From: Croceibacterium soli
GTDB lineage: Bacteria; Pseudomonadota; Alphaproteobacteria; Sphingomonadales; Sphingomonadaceae
Direction of reading: 5' to 3'
Assembly: GCF_009828065.1 (NCBI RefSeq)
Contig: NZ_WTYK01000002.1
Span: forward strand, 434,001-498,000
DNA length: 64,000 nucleotides
Shown here one piece after another: positions 1 to 8,666 of this stretch (its first letter is position 1; each line of letters opens with the position of its first letter). A program made the position numbers and the translations under genes. The notes below the pieces were generated by a model. That model was given only the letters and a program-made list of their open reading frames with translations. It searched no databases and was not told the origin of the DNA.

Positions 1-1100
1 TGATGGGCGCGCACAAGGTCAGCGTCGGCGACACGGTCGAAGTCGGCGCCGTGATCGCGGTGATCGAGAACGAGACCGCCGCCGGTGAATCGACCCAGGT
101 CGAGCCGCGCGAACGCGTCGAGACCGAAGGCGTGCAGGAGCGCGCAGCGGGCGAGGAGCTCGAAGACCCGCCCAAGGACGACGAGCACCACGACCATGCG
201 ACGACGCTTTCCCCCTCTGTCCGCCGCGCGGTTCTCGAGCACGGCGTCGATCCGACCCAGATCAAGGGCACCGGCAAGGACGGGCGGCTGACCAAGGAAG
301 ACGTTCTCTCCGCCGCCAAGGCCAAGAAGGACAGCCCCGCTCCCTCCGTCTCGAAGGAAGCGCCGGCCCCTTCCCCGGCACCTTCCGCCGCTGGCGGGGA
401 GCGCCGCAGCGAACGGGTCAAGATGACCCGCATGCGCCAGACGATCGCCCGCCGCCTCAAGAGCGCGCAGGAAGAAGCCGCGCTGCTGACCACGTTCAAC
501 GATGTCGACATGACCGCGGTGATCGAGGCGCGCGAAGCCTACAAGGACCTGTTCGCCAAGAAGCACGGCATCAAGCTCGGCTTCATGAGCTTCTTCGCCA
601 AGGCGAGCTGCCTGGCGCTGAAGGACATCCCCGCCGCCAACGCCTATCTCGAAGGCGATGAGATCGTCTATCACGATTACGTCGATATCTCGGTGGCGGT
701 CAGTGCGCCCAACGGCCTGGTCGTGCCAGTGGTGCGGGACGCGGACAGCAAGAGCTTCGCGCGGATCGAACTCGATATCGCCGACTTCGGCGCGCGCGCC
801 AAGGACGGGACGCTGACCATGCAGGACATGCAGGGCGGCACGTTCACCATCTCCAACGGCGGCGTGTTCGGCAGCCTGATGAGCACCCCGATCATCAACC
901 CGCCGCAGAGCGCGGTCCTGGGCCTGCACCGGATCGAGGATCGCCCGGTCGCGGTGAACGGGCAGGTCGTGATCAAGCCGATGATGTACATCGCCCTGTC
1001 TTACGACCACCGCATCATCGACGGCCGCGAGGCTGTGACCGCACTCAAGATCATCAAGGACGCGATCGAGGATCCGATGCGGATGCTGATCGACTTGTAA
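1..1100 (+). CDS. sucB: Dihydrolipoyllysine succinyltransferase, E2 of 2-oxoglutarate dehydrogenase (5' partial)
   Basis: E2 core of the 2-oxoglutarate dehydrogenase complex; moves the succinyl group from lipoyl-lysine to CoA in the TCA cycle. The gene runs off the left edge, so only the end of the lipoyl domain is visible (residues 1-22 of the visible part) and the lipoylated lysine lies outside. Then come an acidic linker, the E3-binding domain (about 68-103, with [20 protein letters not shown]), a Pro/Ala hinge (about 112-130) and the catalytic domain. The active-site signature DHRIIDG is at about 335-341, with the catalytic His and Asp. SucB rather than pyruvate E2 is preferred because of the [10 protein letters not shown] segment and because lpdA follows directly. 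It is probably co-transcribed with lpdA; the 114-base gap holds a palindromic repeat. Confidence 0.93.
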   Translation, partial: MGAHKVSVGDTVEVGAVIAVIENETAAGESTQVEPRERVETEGVQERAAGEELEDPPKDDEHHDHATTLSPSVRRAVLEHGVDPTQIKGTGKDGRLTKEDVLSAAKAKKDSPAPSVSKEAPAPSPAPSAAGGERRSERVKMTRMRQTIARRLKSAQEEAALLTTFNDVDMTAVIEAREAYKDLFAKKHGIKLGFMSFFAKASCLALKDIPAANAYLEGDEIVYHDYVDISVAVSAPNGLVVPVVRDADSKSFARIELDIADFGARAKDGTLTMQDMQGGTFTISNGGVFGSLMSTPIINPPQSAVLGLHRIEDRPVAVNGQVVIKPMMYIALSYDHRIIDGREAVTALKIIKDAIEDPMRMLIDL

Positions 1101-1113
1101 GTTTTCATCCAAG

Positions 1114-1194
1114 TTCGTGGTTCGACAGGCTCACCACGAACGGCAACGTCAGGGCACCCCATTTGCCGTTCGCCCTGAGCCTGTCGAAGGGCGG
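1114..1194. repeat. Paired palindromic repeat (family A) between sucB and lpdA
   Basis: Two related palindromic units: one reads TTCGTGGTTCGACAGGCTCA and onward (1114-1143), the other CCGTTCGCCCTGAGCCTGTC and onward (1166-1194), in opposite orientation. Each unit contains a GTTCG(N)TGTCGAA core with short self-complementary flanks. The same family recurs at 2619-2735, 50201-50306, 50626-50815 and 52888-52964. Here it sits inside a metabolic operon, ending 20 bases before the lpdA start. Confidence 0.85.
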
Positions 1195-1214
1195 ACCCGC
1201 ACGACGGAGGCCAA

Positions 1215-2618
1215 ATGGCTGAGCAGACTTACGACTACGACGTCCTCGTCATCGGCGCCGGCCCCGGCGGCTATGTCGCCGCAATCCGGGCGGCGCAGCT
1301 CGGCCTGAAGACCGCGTGCGCGGAAAGCCGCGAGACGCTCGGCGGAACCTGCCTCAACGTCGGCTGCATCCCCTCCAAAGCCATGCTGCACGCATCGGAA
1401 TACTTCGAAGCAGCGAGCAACGGCGCGATGGCCAAGATGGGCGTCGAGGTCACGCCCACGCTCAATCTCGATGCGATGCACGGCCAGCGGCTCGACGCTG
1501 TCAAGCAGCTGACCGGCGGGATCGAGTACCTGTTCAAGAAGAACAAGGTCGACTGGAAGAAGGGCCGCGCCACCTTCCAGGATGCGCACACGGTGAAAGT
1601 CGGCGAGGAGACGGTCACGGCGAAGAACGTGGTCATCGCCACGGGCTCCTCGGTCACTCCGCTCACCGGCATCGAGATCGACAATGCCAAGGGCGTGGTG
1701 GTCGATTCCACCGGCGCGCTTGAACTGCGCGCGGTGCCGAGGACGATGGTCGTCATCGGCGGCGGCGTGATCGGGCTCGAGCTCGGATCGGTATGGCGGC
1801 GGCTCGGCGCGAAAGTGATCTGCGTCGAATTCCTCGACCAGATCCTGCCCGGCATGGACGGCGACGTGCGCAAGGAAGCGCACAAGATCTTCAAGAAGCA
1901 GGGCATCGAGTTCCGCCTCTCGACCAAAGTCACCGGCGTGACGGTTGAGGGCGACAAGGCCACGCTCACGCTCGAACCCGCTGCCGGCGGGAACGCGGAG
2001 ACGCTGGAGGCCGACTGCGTGCTCGTTTCCGTCGGCCGCAAGGCGAACACCGAGGGGCTCGGCCTTGAGGCGATCGGCCTCACGACCAACCAGCGGGGCC
2101 AGATCGAAACCGATCACGACTTCCGCACTGCGGTCGACGGCGTCTGGGCGATCGGCGACGTGATCCCCGGCCCGATGCTGGCGCACAAGGCCGAGGACGA
2201 AGGCATCGCCGTGGCCGAGAACATCGCCGGGCAGACCGGCATCGTGAACCACGATGTGATCCCCTCGGTGGTCTACACCTGGCCCGAGATCGCCGGCGTC
2301 GGCCTGACCGAGGAACAGGCAAAGGAACAAGGCGCCGTCAAGGTCGGCAAGTTCCCGATGCTCGCCAACAGCCGCGCCAAGACCAACCACGAGCCCGACG
2401 GCTTCGTGAAGATCATCGCCGACGCCGAAACCGATCGCGTGCTCGGCGTTTGGTGCATCGCCTCGGTCGCCGGCACCATGATCGCGCAAGCGGCGCAGGC
2501 GATGGAGTTCGGCGCCACCAGCGAGGACATCGCCTACACCTGCCACGCCCACCCGACGCACTCCGAAGCGATCAAGGAAGCGGCAATGGCGGTCACGGGG
2601 AAGCCTATTCACATCTGA
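1215..2618 (+). CDS. lpdA: Dihydrolipoyl dehydrogenase (E3)
   Basis: FAD-dependent E3 component that reoxidises dihydrolipoamide and reduces NAD+. The full-length 467-residue protein shows the FAD dinucleotide motif GAGPGG at 14-19, the redox disulfide GGTCLNVGC with Cys46 and Cys51, the NAD-binding GGGVIGLE motif near the middle, and the C-terminal HPTHSE dyad (about 446-451) that completes the active site across the dimer. The start at 1215 is supported by GGAGG five bases upstream. It follows sucB, so it most likely serves the 2-oxoglutarate complex, although E3 can be shared with other 2-oxoacid dehydrogenases. The family A repeat upstream is the only intergenic feature. Confidence 0.97.
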   Translation: MAEQTYDYDVLVIGAGPGGYVAAIRAAQLGLKTACAESRETLGGTCLNVGCIPSKAMLHASEYFEAASNGAMAKMGVEVTPTLNLDAMHGQRLDAVKQLTGGIEYLFKKNKVDWKKGRATFQDAHTVKVGEETVTAKNVVIATGSSVTPLTGIEIDNAKGVVVDSTGALELRAVPRTMVVIGGGVIGLELGSVWRRLGAKVICVEFLDQILPGMDGDVRKEAHKIFKKQGIEFRLSTKVTGVTVEGDKATLTLEPAAGGNAETLEADCVLVSVGRKANTEGLGLEAIGLTTNQRGQIETDHDFRTAVDGVWAIGDVIPGPMLAHKAEDEGIAVAENIAGQTGIVNHDVIPSVVYTWPEIAGVGLTEEQAKEQGAVKVGKFPMLANSRAKTNHEPDGFVKIIADAETDRVLGVWCIASVAGTMIAQAAQAMEFGATSEDIAYTCHAHPTHSEAIKEAAMAVTGKPIHI

Positions 2619-2735
2619 TCCTTCGAGACGCTCGGGCATGCGCCCTCGCTCCTCAGGACGAACGGAAATTTGCCCTCAACCCAAACCCCGTTCGTCCTGA
2701 GGAGCCGAAGTCTTAGACTGAGGCGTCTCGAAGGA
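2619..2735. repeat. Long imperfect inverted repeat, family A variant
   Basis: Outer arms TCCTTCGAGACGC (2619-2631) and GCGTCTCGAAGGA (2723-2735) are perfect complements. Inner arms around CTCCTCAGGACGAACGG and CCGTTCGTCCTGAGGAG are also complementary. The element starts at the last base of the lpdA stop codon and could fold into a long hairpin in the transcript. It occupies the whole lpdA-VOC gap apart from about 18 bases. Confidence 0.85.
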
Positions 2736-2753
2736 CAGCAAGCGAGCCCCAGA

Positions 2754-3173
2754 ATGATCCTCCGCCCGTTCCACCTCGCGTTCCCCGTCCACGATCTCGC
2801 GCAAGCCCGCGCGTTCTGGGGCGGCGTGATCGGTTGCCCTGAGGGGCGCAGCAGCAGCGAGTGGATCGATTTTGACTTCTACGGCCACCAGATCGTCGCC
2901 CATCTCGCGCCGGCGCCGACAGCGGATGCGAGCAACCCCGTCGACGGCCACGACGTGCCGGTGCCGCATTTCGGTGTGGTGCTGGAGATGGCCGACTGGC
3001 AGGCCCTTGCCGACCGGCTCAAGGCCGCCGGCACCGAGTTCGTGATCGAACCGCACATCCGCTTTCCGGGCAAGGCGGGCGAGCAGGCGACGATGTTCTT
3101 CCGTGATCCCAGCGGCAATGCGATCGAGATGAAGGCCTTCGCCGACCTCCGGCAATTGTTCGCTCGCGACTAG
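2754..3173 (+). CDS. VOC superfamily (glyoxalase/dioxygenase-fold) protein
   Basis: A 139-residue protein of the vicinal oxygen chelate fold. It opens with a beta-strand segment [17 protein letters not shown] typical of VOC proteins and ends with [15 protein letters not shown], the usual C-terminal metal-ligand Glu region. His in FHLAF and Glu near the end are the likely metal ligands. The ATG at 2754 is chosen because the reading frame further upstream is only translated repeat DNA; no clear Shine-Dalgarno is seen. Substrate is unknown; extradiol dioxygenases, lyases and resistance proteins all share the fold. Confidence 0.82.
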   Translation: MILRPFHLAFPVHDLAQARAFWGGVIGCPEGRSSSEWIDFDFYGHQIVAHLAPAPTADASNPVDGHDVPVPHFGVVLEMADWQALADRLKAAGTEFVIEPHIRFPGKAGEQATMFFRDPSGNAIEMKAFADLRQLFARD

Positions 3174-3205
3174 CGGTGTCCCGCCCGGCGCGGTAACGCC
3201 GTGGA

Positions 3206-3889
3206 ATGGCTCAACAACGCATGATGCGGCGCTTCGCCCGGTGGCATATCTGGCTCGGCTGGGTGGTCGGCGCTCCCTTCCTGATGTGGACGCTCACCGG
3301 CCTGATCATGGTCGCCCGACCGATCGAGGAGGTCCGTGGAGAACACCTGCGGGCTCCCGCCGCCCTTGTGACGGAGGGCCGCTATGCCCTGCCGGACGTG
3401 GGCGAGCCGATCATCGGCGCCGAATTGGTCCAGCAGCCGATCGGCCCGGTGTGGCTCGTGTCGACCGCGGAGGGCGCCCGCTACCGCTACTTCGCGCCGG
3501 ATGGAACGCTGATCCCGCCGGTGATCGAGTCCGAAGCCCGGGAGATCGCCGACGCGGCTTACGCCGGTGACGGCAGGCTCGAAGCCGTGGTCTACACCCC
3601 CTCCGACGCACCGCCGAGCGATCTGCGCGCGGGCGTGAATGCCTGGCAGGCGCGCTTCTCCGACGGCACGAACGTCTATCTGGATGCCAGCACCGGCGAG
3701 ATCCTGGCGGTGCGCACCGGATGGTGGCGCACTTACGACCTGATGTGGGCACTGCACATCATGAACCTGGAGAACCGCGAGAACCCGCACCACCCGCTGA
3801 TCATCGGCTTCGCAGTGCTCGGGACGCTTGGCGCGCTGCTCGGCTGCATCCTGCTGTTCCGCCGGCGGAAGGCGCGGCCGAAAGCGTGA
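3206..3889 (+). CDS. PepSY-domain membrane protein
   Basis: A 227-residue protein with one N-terminal membrane segment (about 14-34, WHIWLGWVVGAPFLMWTLTGL), a periplasmic middle with a PepSY-like stretch ending in VYLDASTGEILAVRTGWWRTYDLMWALHIMNL, and a second membrane segment near 198-217. This is the layout of PepSY-associated TM proteins, often linked to iron uptake or protease control. The exact role cannot be assigned. Its stop codon overlaps the GTG start of the next gene (GTGA at 3886-3889), so the two are translationally coupled. An alternative start at 3221 is possible; neither has a clear ribosome site. Confidence 0.75.
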   Translation: MAQQRMMRRFARWHIWLGWVVGAPFLMWTLTGLIMVARPIEEVRGEHLRAPAALVTEGRYALPDVGEPIIGAELVQQPIGPVWLVSTAEGARYRYFAPDGTLIPPVIESEAREIADAAYAGDGRLEAVVYTPSDAPPSDLRAGVNAWQARFSDGTNVYLDASTGEILAVRTGWWRTYDLMWALHIMNLENRENPHHPLIIGFAVLGTLGALLGCILLFRRRKARPKA

Positions 3890-4500
3890 TCGCGCCCGCC
3901 CTGCCCCCGCTGCTCGACCTGGCCGGCACCGCGGTGTTCGCGCTGAGCGGCGCGCTGGTGGCGGCCCGTCTCAAGCAGACTTTCGTGACCTTGAGTTTCT
4001 TCGCCCTGGTCACCGGCGTCGGCGGGGGCACCGTGCGCGACCTGCTGATCGGCGTGCGGCCCTTCTGGCTGGACGACCAATGGGTCGCACCACTGATCTT
4101 CGCCGTCGCGCTGGTGGCCTGGTTCACGCCGCGACGCTGGTGGGAGGGTGCACTGCTCGAATGGGCGGACGCGGCCGGGCTGGCCACTTATGCGGTGATC
4201 GGAACGGCCAAGGCGCTGGCCTACGGCGTTGCGCCGGTGCCGGCGGTGGTGGTTGGGGTCATCAGCGGTTGCGCCGGAGGGATCGTTCGCGACCTTCTCG
4301 CCGGCCTGCCCTCGATCCTGATGCGGCCGGAGCTCTACGTCACCGCCGCCGCGCTAGGCGCCGCTCTGTGCGCGCTCGGGAGCGTGGCCGGCCTGCCGCC
4401 CGCGCCAGTGTGGTCAGCCGCGGCGCTCGCCGCCTTCGCGCTGCGCGGCGCGGCCCTCATATGGCGGATCGAGCTGCCGGCTTATTCACGGCAAGCTTAG
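3886..4500 (+). CDS. Trimeric intracellular cation (TRIC)/UPF0126 family membrane protein
   Basis: A 204-residue polytopic membrane protein built of two homologous halves. Each carries a glycine-rich RD motif: GGGTVRDLLIG near 46-56 and CAGGIVRDLLAG near 130-140, the hallmark of UPF0126/TRIC channels. About seven membrane helices are expected. The GTG start at 3886 is chosen because the homology begins there and because it overlaps the upstream stop codon. Bacterial members have been crystallised as monovalent cation channels; the physiological role here is unknown. A longer frame upstream would run through the PepSY gene and is not credible. Confidence 0.85.
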   Translation: MIAPALPPLLDLAGTAVFALSGALVAARLKQTFVTLSFFALVTGVGGGTVRDLLIGVRPFWLDDQWVAPLIFAVALVAWFTPRRWWEGALLEWADAAGLATYAVIGTAKALAYGVAPVPAVVVGVISGCAGGIVRDLLAGLPSILMRPELYVTAAALGAALCALGSVAGLPPAPVWSAAALAAFALRGAALIWRIELPAYSRQA

Positions 4501-4545
4501 GCGGCCCGGCCTCGACAGCCGAACCGCCCATGTTCGTCGGGGCTC

Positions 4546-5094
4546 TTAGCGGAGCCCGCGGATGCCGTCGAAGTCGAGGCCGACAACCCGGCCGTAGCGA
4601 ACATCGCAGGTGAACTTGCCTGCGTCGTAGCCGCTGTAGCGGTTGTCCCAGCCACGATAGTCGTTGCCCCAGCCGCGGCGCCAGTCGTTGCTCCTGGTGT
4701 TGACCGCGATGCGGCCCTTCACCCGGTAACCGTCCCGCCGGCTGTCGACATCGCGGATGTCGGTCACATGCGCGCGGCCGCCGTAGGAATAGCGGTTGGC
4801 GGTGCGCTCTGCGGCATAGACGCACTGTTCCACTGCCGTGCGCGGATTGCCCGAGCGGTAGTAGCGATCGTCATACCGATAGCGATCGTCATAACGATCA
4901 TACCGGTCACGGCCGGCGGACGACGCAACGGCGGCGATGCCGCCGATGATCAAGGCACCGGCAATGATATCACCGACGTCGATGTCGTCGTCGTCGCGAT
5001 CGTAATAGCGGCCCTGGGCCATGGCGGACGCCGAAGTCATCGCCATCGCGCCAGCCGCGACGGTTCCGACCAGGGCTTTGGACAAGTTCTTCAT
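4546..5094 (-). CDS. Secreted Asp/Arg/Tyr-rich protein of unknown function
   Basis: A 182-residue protein with a Sec signal peptide (about 1-27, MKNLSKALVGTVAAGAMAMT, cleavage after SAMAQ), a short hydrophobic glycine-rich stretch (GDIIAGALIIGGIAAVASS) and a strongly repetitive RYDRYDDRYRYDDRYY segment. The C-terminal half has two cysteines (in VEQCVYAAERTANR and KFTCDVRYG) that may form a disulfide. ATG at 5094 is chosen because AAGGTGA lies 7 bases upstream. Proteins of this look are common in sphingomonads, but I recognise no function. It stands alone, convergent with the TRIC gene. Confidence 0.72.
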   Translation of the reverse strand: MKNLSKALVGTVAAGAMAMTSASAMAQGRYYDRDDDDIDVGDIIAGALIIGGIAAVASSAGRDRYDRYDDRYRYDDRYYRSGNPRTAVEQCVYAAERTANRYSYGGRAHVTDIRDVDSRRDGYRVKGRIAVNTRSNDWRRGWGNDYRGWDNRYSGYDAGKFTCDVRYGRVVGLDFDGIRGLR

Positions 5095-5257
5095 CGTCTT
5101 CACCTTTCGCATGGGGGAGCGGAGTGCTCCTGTCATGGCTAAGGTTCTAACCGACCGGGGTTGAGGTGCTGCTGAACCCCGCAGTCATAAAGCGTTCAGG
5201 AAATCTGAAAGCAAGGTGAACAACCTCACCTCGACTGGAGGTTTCCGGGGCACCAAC

Positions 5258-5289
5258 AGAAAGGGCGGCCGCATCGCTGCGACCGCCCC
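5258..5289 (-). terminator. Intrinsic terminator of rplQ
   Basis: On the minus strand an 11-base stem (GGGCGGTCGCA with TGCGGCCGCCC, one G-U type mismatch) and a 4-base loop are followed by TTTCTG. It begins about 28 bases after the rplQ stop and marks the end of the ribosomal cluster. Confidence 0.8.
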
Positions 5290-5316
5290 TTGCCTGCCGT
5301 ATTTCGAGAGAAGCTT

Positions 5317-5736
5317 TTACGCGTCCTCGAACTCGCTCTCGTTCATCACCGGGCCGCTGTCCTGGCCCTTGGCGCTGACGTCGCGGTCAACCAGTTCGAT
5401 GATCGCCATCGGCGCCGCGTCCGAAGCGCGGATGCCGGCCTTGATGATGCGGGTGTAGCCGCCTTCACGACCGGCGTAACGCTCGGCCAGAACCTCGAAC
5501 AGCTTCCGCTCCTGCGCGTCGTCCATCATGCGGCCGTGCGCCAGGCGGCGGTTTGAAAGCCCGCCACGCTTCGCCAGCGTGATCAGCTTCTCGACGTAGG
5601 GCCGCAGCTCCTTCGCCTTCGGGGTGGTGGTCTTGATCTGCTCGTGCTTGATCAGCGCGGCGGCCATGTTGCGCAGCAGGGCGGCGCGGTGGCCGGATTT
5701 GCGCTGCAGCTTGCGGCCGGAAATTCCGTGGCGCAT
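5317..5736 (-). CDS. rplQ: 50S ribosomal protein L17 (bL17)
   Basis: Large-subunit protein near the exit tunnel. The 139-residue protein starts [20 protein letters not shown], the conserved L17 N-terminus, and has the [10 protein letters not shown] segment; a 20-residue acidic tail (ending NESEFEDA) follows the conserved core. In most bacteria rplQ directly follows rpoA. Here a plus-strand block (6006-8550) and the rpoA terminator separate them, so rplQ must use its own promoter; a candidate is at 5828-5856. Confidence 0.98.
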   Translation of the reverse strand: MRHGISGRKLQRKSGHRAALLRNMAAALIKHEQIKTTTPKAKELRPYVEKLITLAKRGGLSNRRLAHGRMMDDAQERKLFEVLAERYAGREGGYTRIIKAGIRASDAAPMAIIELVDRDVSAKGQDSGPVMNESEFEDA

Positions 5737-5827
5737 ATTCAGTACTCCGTTCGTAAGGGGGCCGTATCAGGTACCCCGGTCCAGGCAGCAGTTCGGGTCG
5801 CCGCCATCACCCTCCAGAAGAGGCCGC

Positions 5828-5856
5828 GCCAAAGCCGAAGCTGGCGGGGAAGTCAA
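5828..5856 (-). promoter_or_regulatory. Candidate sigma-70 promoter for rplQ
   Basis: On the minus strand TTGACT (5856-5851), a 17-base spacer and TTTGGC (5833-5828). The -35 is good and the -10 poor. It is about 90 bases upstream of rplQ, where a promoter is required because rpoA has its own terminator. Confidence 0.35.
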
Positions 5857-5920
5857 GCCTTTGCGCCTTCGAAAGGCCTACCTACAGGCATTGCCAGGCC
5901 GTGTATCCGGCCGGTTAACC

Positions 5921-5935
5921 TAAACGATGCGTTTA
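5921..5935. promoter_or_regulatory. Palindrome TAAACG-ATG-CGTTTA upstream of the EAL gene
   Basis: A perfect 6+3+6 palindrome in the divergent rplQ/EAL-gene region, 70 bases before the EAL gene start and next to GGTTAACC. It has the size of a dimeric operator. No regulator can be named. Confidence 0.35.
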
Positions 5936-6005
5936 CGATCACCTGTTAATCCTGCCGCAGTCCACCCGCTCGGGTGGGCCGACCGGGCGCGCGGACAGGT
6001 ACCGA

Positions 6006-8318
6006 ATGACGTTGCTGAAGCACCTCTGGCGAAGCGAACGGGCCCGGCACGCACTCATCGCGGCCGCGCTTGCTGCGCTGTTGGGGAGTATCGACTTCTT
6101 CGAGCCCGCGCGGCCGAGGGAATGGCAGATGCACGCGCAGATCGCATCTCGGCCGGCGTCCGGCGATATCGTGTTCGTCGAGATCAGGGACGATCCCAGC
6201 AATCCCTCGAACGTCCAGGCACGCCGGGAAGTGGCGGGTCTCGTCAGCGGACTGACGCAGGCAGGCGCGCGCAAGATTGTGCTCAACATAGTCTTCGACC
6301 GCCCCGCTGGTGCGCAAGTCGACCAAGCCCTTCGGGACTCCATCGCCCGCTCCGGGCGAACGGTTCTGGCGCAAGGCTATGTCAAAGCGGCAGCGGGGGA
6401 GCGCTTGAGGCGCACCCTGCCGGAAATCGCCGGCTCAGCACCCCAGGCAATCAACAAGCGATGGCTCAGCCCGTTCGGATACCAATGGTTCGAATCGTAT
6501 TCCGCTGTGGCCGATGGGCTGATCTTGCCGAGCGTACCCGCAGCCATCACCGGGAAAACCGGGCCGGTAAACGCCGAATTCCCGATCGATTACTCTATCG
6601 ATTTGGCATCGATCCCCTTCTTCAGTGTCAACGAAGCAACCGCGGCGCTCGCCTCCGGCACGGCCGAGCGATCCTTTGGCGAGAAGACCATCGTGATCGG
6701 GGGCAGCGACACCGCCACCGACTTCGCGTCCGTTCCCGGAAAGCAGCACGTCCCGCCCAGCATCGTGGCGATCCTGGCCGCGGAGACGCTCAAGATCGGG
6801 CCTCCGTTGGTCATCGGCTGGTTTGCGCCGCTGCTGCTGGTGGTCGCATTGCTCCTGGGCGCTACTCTCGCGCTGAAGCACGCCCGCCGCCGGCGACTTG
6901 TTTACGCTGCAGCCGCGGCGGTTCCCGTCGCGCTTCTGTTCACGCTTCCCCACCTGCGCATCTTTGCCGATCTCACGACACCGGTCGCGTTTCTCGCGAT
7001 CTTCGCGGTGCAGCGCCTGTGGCACATGCGGCAGGAGAAGGCCGCGCTTACCGACGCACTGAGCGGCCTGCCCAGCTTCCGCCAACTGGAGCAGGACCTC
7101 GCCGGACGAGACTCGCACCGGTTGCCAGCTGTTGTTGTTGCGAAGGTTCACCGGTTCGACGCGGTGCTCTCGTCCTTGGCCACCCGGCATCACGGCGATT
7201 ACGTGCGACTGACAGCGGATCGCCTGCGGATCGCGGACGAAGATCTGGTCGTCTACAGCAATGGCGGTCGCTACCTCGCCTGGATGCAGGAGGCTGATGA
7301 CGAAGAGCAGCTTTTCGCCCACCTGACTGGCCTGAGGGCAGTGCTGGCGCATCCGCTCGACATTGCCGGAACCGCCGTCGACGTGGGGATTACCTTCGGC
7401 GCCGATGCGACGACCGAAGACGATGCCGCCCGCAAGATCGCCGCAGCTGCAGCGGCGGCCGAACGGACCACCGAGGCTCACACCCCTGTCCTCCTGGCAT
7501 GCGAATCCTCGCAAGCGGACCGCCTGTGGAATGTCTCACTTCAGGCAAAGATCGATCAGGCGCTGCGCTCGGGTGAGATCTACGTCGTATATCAGCCCCA
7601 GTTCGATATCCTCTCAGGCACGATGTTCGGGGCCGAAGCCCTGGTCCGCTGGAACGATCGCGAGCGGGGGCACATTTCGCCTGCCTATTTTATCGAACAG
7701 TGCGAACAGGTCGGGCGAATGGACGCACTGACGAAGAAGGTCTTCGAGGACGCCATCGGCGCCGTTGCCACATCGCCATTGGCCGCAACCGATTTCCAGC
7801 TTTCGATCAACGTATCAGCGATCCTGCTGCACGACCTCCGGGTCGCCGCAATGCTGAGCGAGGTGCTGTCCCGCTGCCCGTTTCCTGCACGACGATTGAC
7901 GCTGGAAATCACCGAGACTTCGCGCATCAGCGACTATGACACCGCCCGCCTGGTAATGGACCGGCTGCGCGCGCTCGGCGTACGGCTCTCAATCGACGAC
8001 TTCGGAGTGGGTGCAACCAGCATGGAAACCTTGCTGTTGCTGCCTTTTGACGAACTAAAAATCGACCGCATGTTCGTGTCTCGTGTGCGCGATAGCGCAA
8101 AGGCCCGCTGCATCGTCGAATCACTCGTCAAGCTCGGATCCGATCTGCGAATCACCACCGTCGCAGAAGGCGTGGAGGACGCCGCGACGCTTTCGACTTT
8201 GAAGGAGATCCGCTGCGATGCGGCGCAAGGGTACTTCCTGGGCCGACCCAATACTTTGGATTCGTTTGCGAACCTCGCCACAAGCCACCTCCCTAGCCTG
8301 CACCTGAGGCAAAATTAA
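6006..8318 (+). CDS. CHASE2 - degenerate GGDEF - EAL cyclic-di-GMP phosphodiesterase
   Basis: A 770-residue membrane signalling protein. A first membrane segment (about 15-33) is followed by an extracytoplasmic CHASE2 sensor (about 35-270) and a group of three membrane helices (about 273-340). A GGDEF-like domain follows in which the signature is lost: YSNGGRYLAWM at about 417-427 stands where GGDEF should be. The C-terminal EAL domain (about 510-760) keeps AEALVRW (EAL at 543-545), NVS, EITE, DDFGVG, LKIDRMF and AEGVED, so it should hydrolyse cyclic-di-GMP. The start is the ATG at 6006; only a weak AGG precedes it. The gene is inserted on the opposite strand between rpoA and rplQ, and a 32-codon ORF follows 67 bases downstream. 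Confidence 0.9.
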   Translation: MTLLKHLWRSERARHALIAAALAALLGSIDFFEPARPREWQMHAQIASRPASGDIVFVEIRDDPSNPSNVQARREVAGLVSGLTQAGARKIVLNIVFDRPAGAQVDQALRDSIARSGRTVLAQGYVKAAAGERLRRTLPEIAGSAPQAINKRWLSPFGYQWFESYSAVADGLILPSVPAAITGKTGPVNAEFPIDYSIDLASIPFFSVNEATAALASGTAERSFGEKTIVIGGSDTATDFASVPGKQHVPPSIVAILAAETLKIGPPLVIGWFAPLLLVVALLLGATLALKHARRRRLVYAAAAAVPVALLFTLPHLRIFADLTTPVAFLAIFAVQRLWHMRQEKAALTDALSGLPSFRQLEQDLAGRDSHRLPAVVVAKVHRFDAVLSSLATRHHGDYVRLTADRLRIADEDLVVYSNGGRYLAWMQEADDEEQLFAHLTGLRAVLAHPLDIAGTAVDVGITFGADATTEDDAARKIAAAAAAAERTTEAHTPVLLACESSQADRLWNVSLQAKIDQALRSGEIYVVYQPQFDILSGTMFGAEALVRWNDRERGHISPAYFIEQCEQVGRMDALTKKVFEDAIGAVATSPLAATDFQLSINVSAILLHDLRVAAMLSEVLSRCPFPARRLTLEITETSRISDYDTARLVMDRLRALGVRLSIDDFGVGATSMETLLLLPFDELKIDRMFVSRVRDSAKARCIVESLVKLGSDLRITTVAEGVEDAATLSTLKEIRCDAAQGYFLGRPNTLDSFANLATSHLPSLHLRQN

Positions 8319-8385
8319 CGATAAACCTTTACAGTTTGTTAAGGTTAATGCATCGTCGCGGCCTCATCAGCAGGAGGCTTCGACC

Positions 8386-8484
8386 ATGTCCAAACGGAAG
8401 ATTATGCAGGCTCCCCGGGGCAGCAATCCCCGTCGCCCTCAGCAACACCGTGGCTTCTGGCGGTGGTTCCTAGGCGACTGGTGA
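8386..8484 (+). CDS. Small basic Trp-rich protein, 32 residues, unknown
   Basis: A small ORF with all the trimmings of a real gene. AGGAGG (8372-8377) lies 8 bases before the ATG, and a textbook intrinsic terminator (8524-8550) lies 40 bases after the stop. The product begins MSKRKIMQAPRGSNPRRP and ends HRGFWRWFLGDW: a strongly basic first two thirds and an aromatic WRWFLGDW tail that could insert in a membrane surface or bind RNA. It lies 67 bases downstream of the CHASE2-EAL gene on the same strand and may be co-transcribed, or may use an AT-rich region at 8319-8355. No family is recognised. Confidence 0.55.
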   Translation: MSKRKIMQAPRGSNPRRPQQHRGFWRWFLGDW

Positions 8485-8523
8485 TCTGCACAAGCTGAAC
8501 CATCACAGCATCTGAACAGTTTG

Positions 8524-8550
8524 GGGGTCCCTGGCGGGACCCCTTTTCAT
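8524..8550 (+). terminator. Intrinsic terminator after the 32-codon ORF
   Basis: Perfect 8-base stem GGGGTCCC / GGGACCCC, TGGC loop, then TTTTCATT on the plus strand. It ends the CHASE2-EAL/small-ORF transcript. Confidence 0.85.
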
Positions 8551-8633
8551 TGGAGCGCTGCTGAGCGCCCTGATGGGACAGCTCCCTGATTGTAGCCTGG
8601 TAGCAGTGGCTCCCTGGCGCCACCTCATCGGCA

Positions 8634-8666
8634 CAAACGAAAAGGGCCGCCCGGTGGGCGGCCCTT
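8634..8666 (-). terminator. Intrinsic terminator of rpoA
   Basis: On the minus strand AAGGGCCGCCC, loop ACC, GGGCGGCCCTT followed by TTCGTTTG. It lies about 48 bases after the rpoA stop, showing that the alpha operon ends here and not at rplQ. Confidence 0.88.

Noticed and set aside
1101-1214. CRISPR-like short repeats between sucB and lpdA and elsewhere
   Set aside because: The units are inverted pairs with variable spacing, not direct repeats with uniform spacers, and no cas gene is present.
8319-8385. CtrA-type boxes (TTAA-N7-TTAA) near the 32-codon ORF and at 5911-5950
   Set aside because: Several TTAA half-sites are present, but none has the required 7-base spacing.
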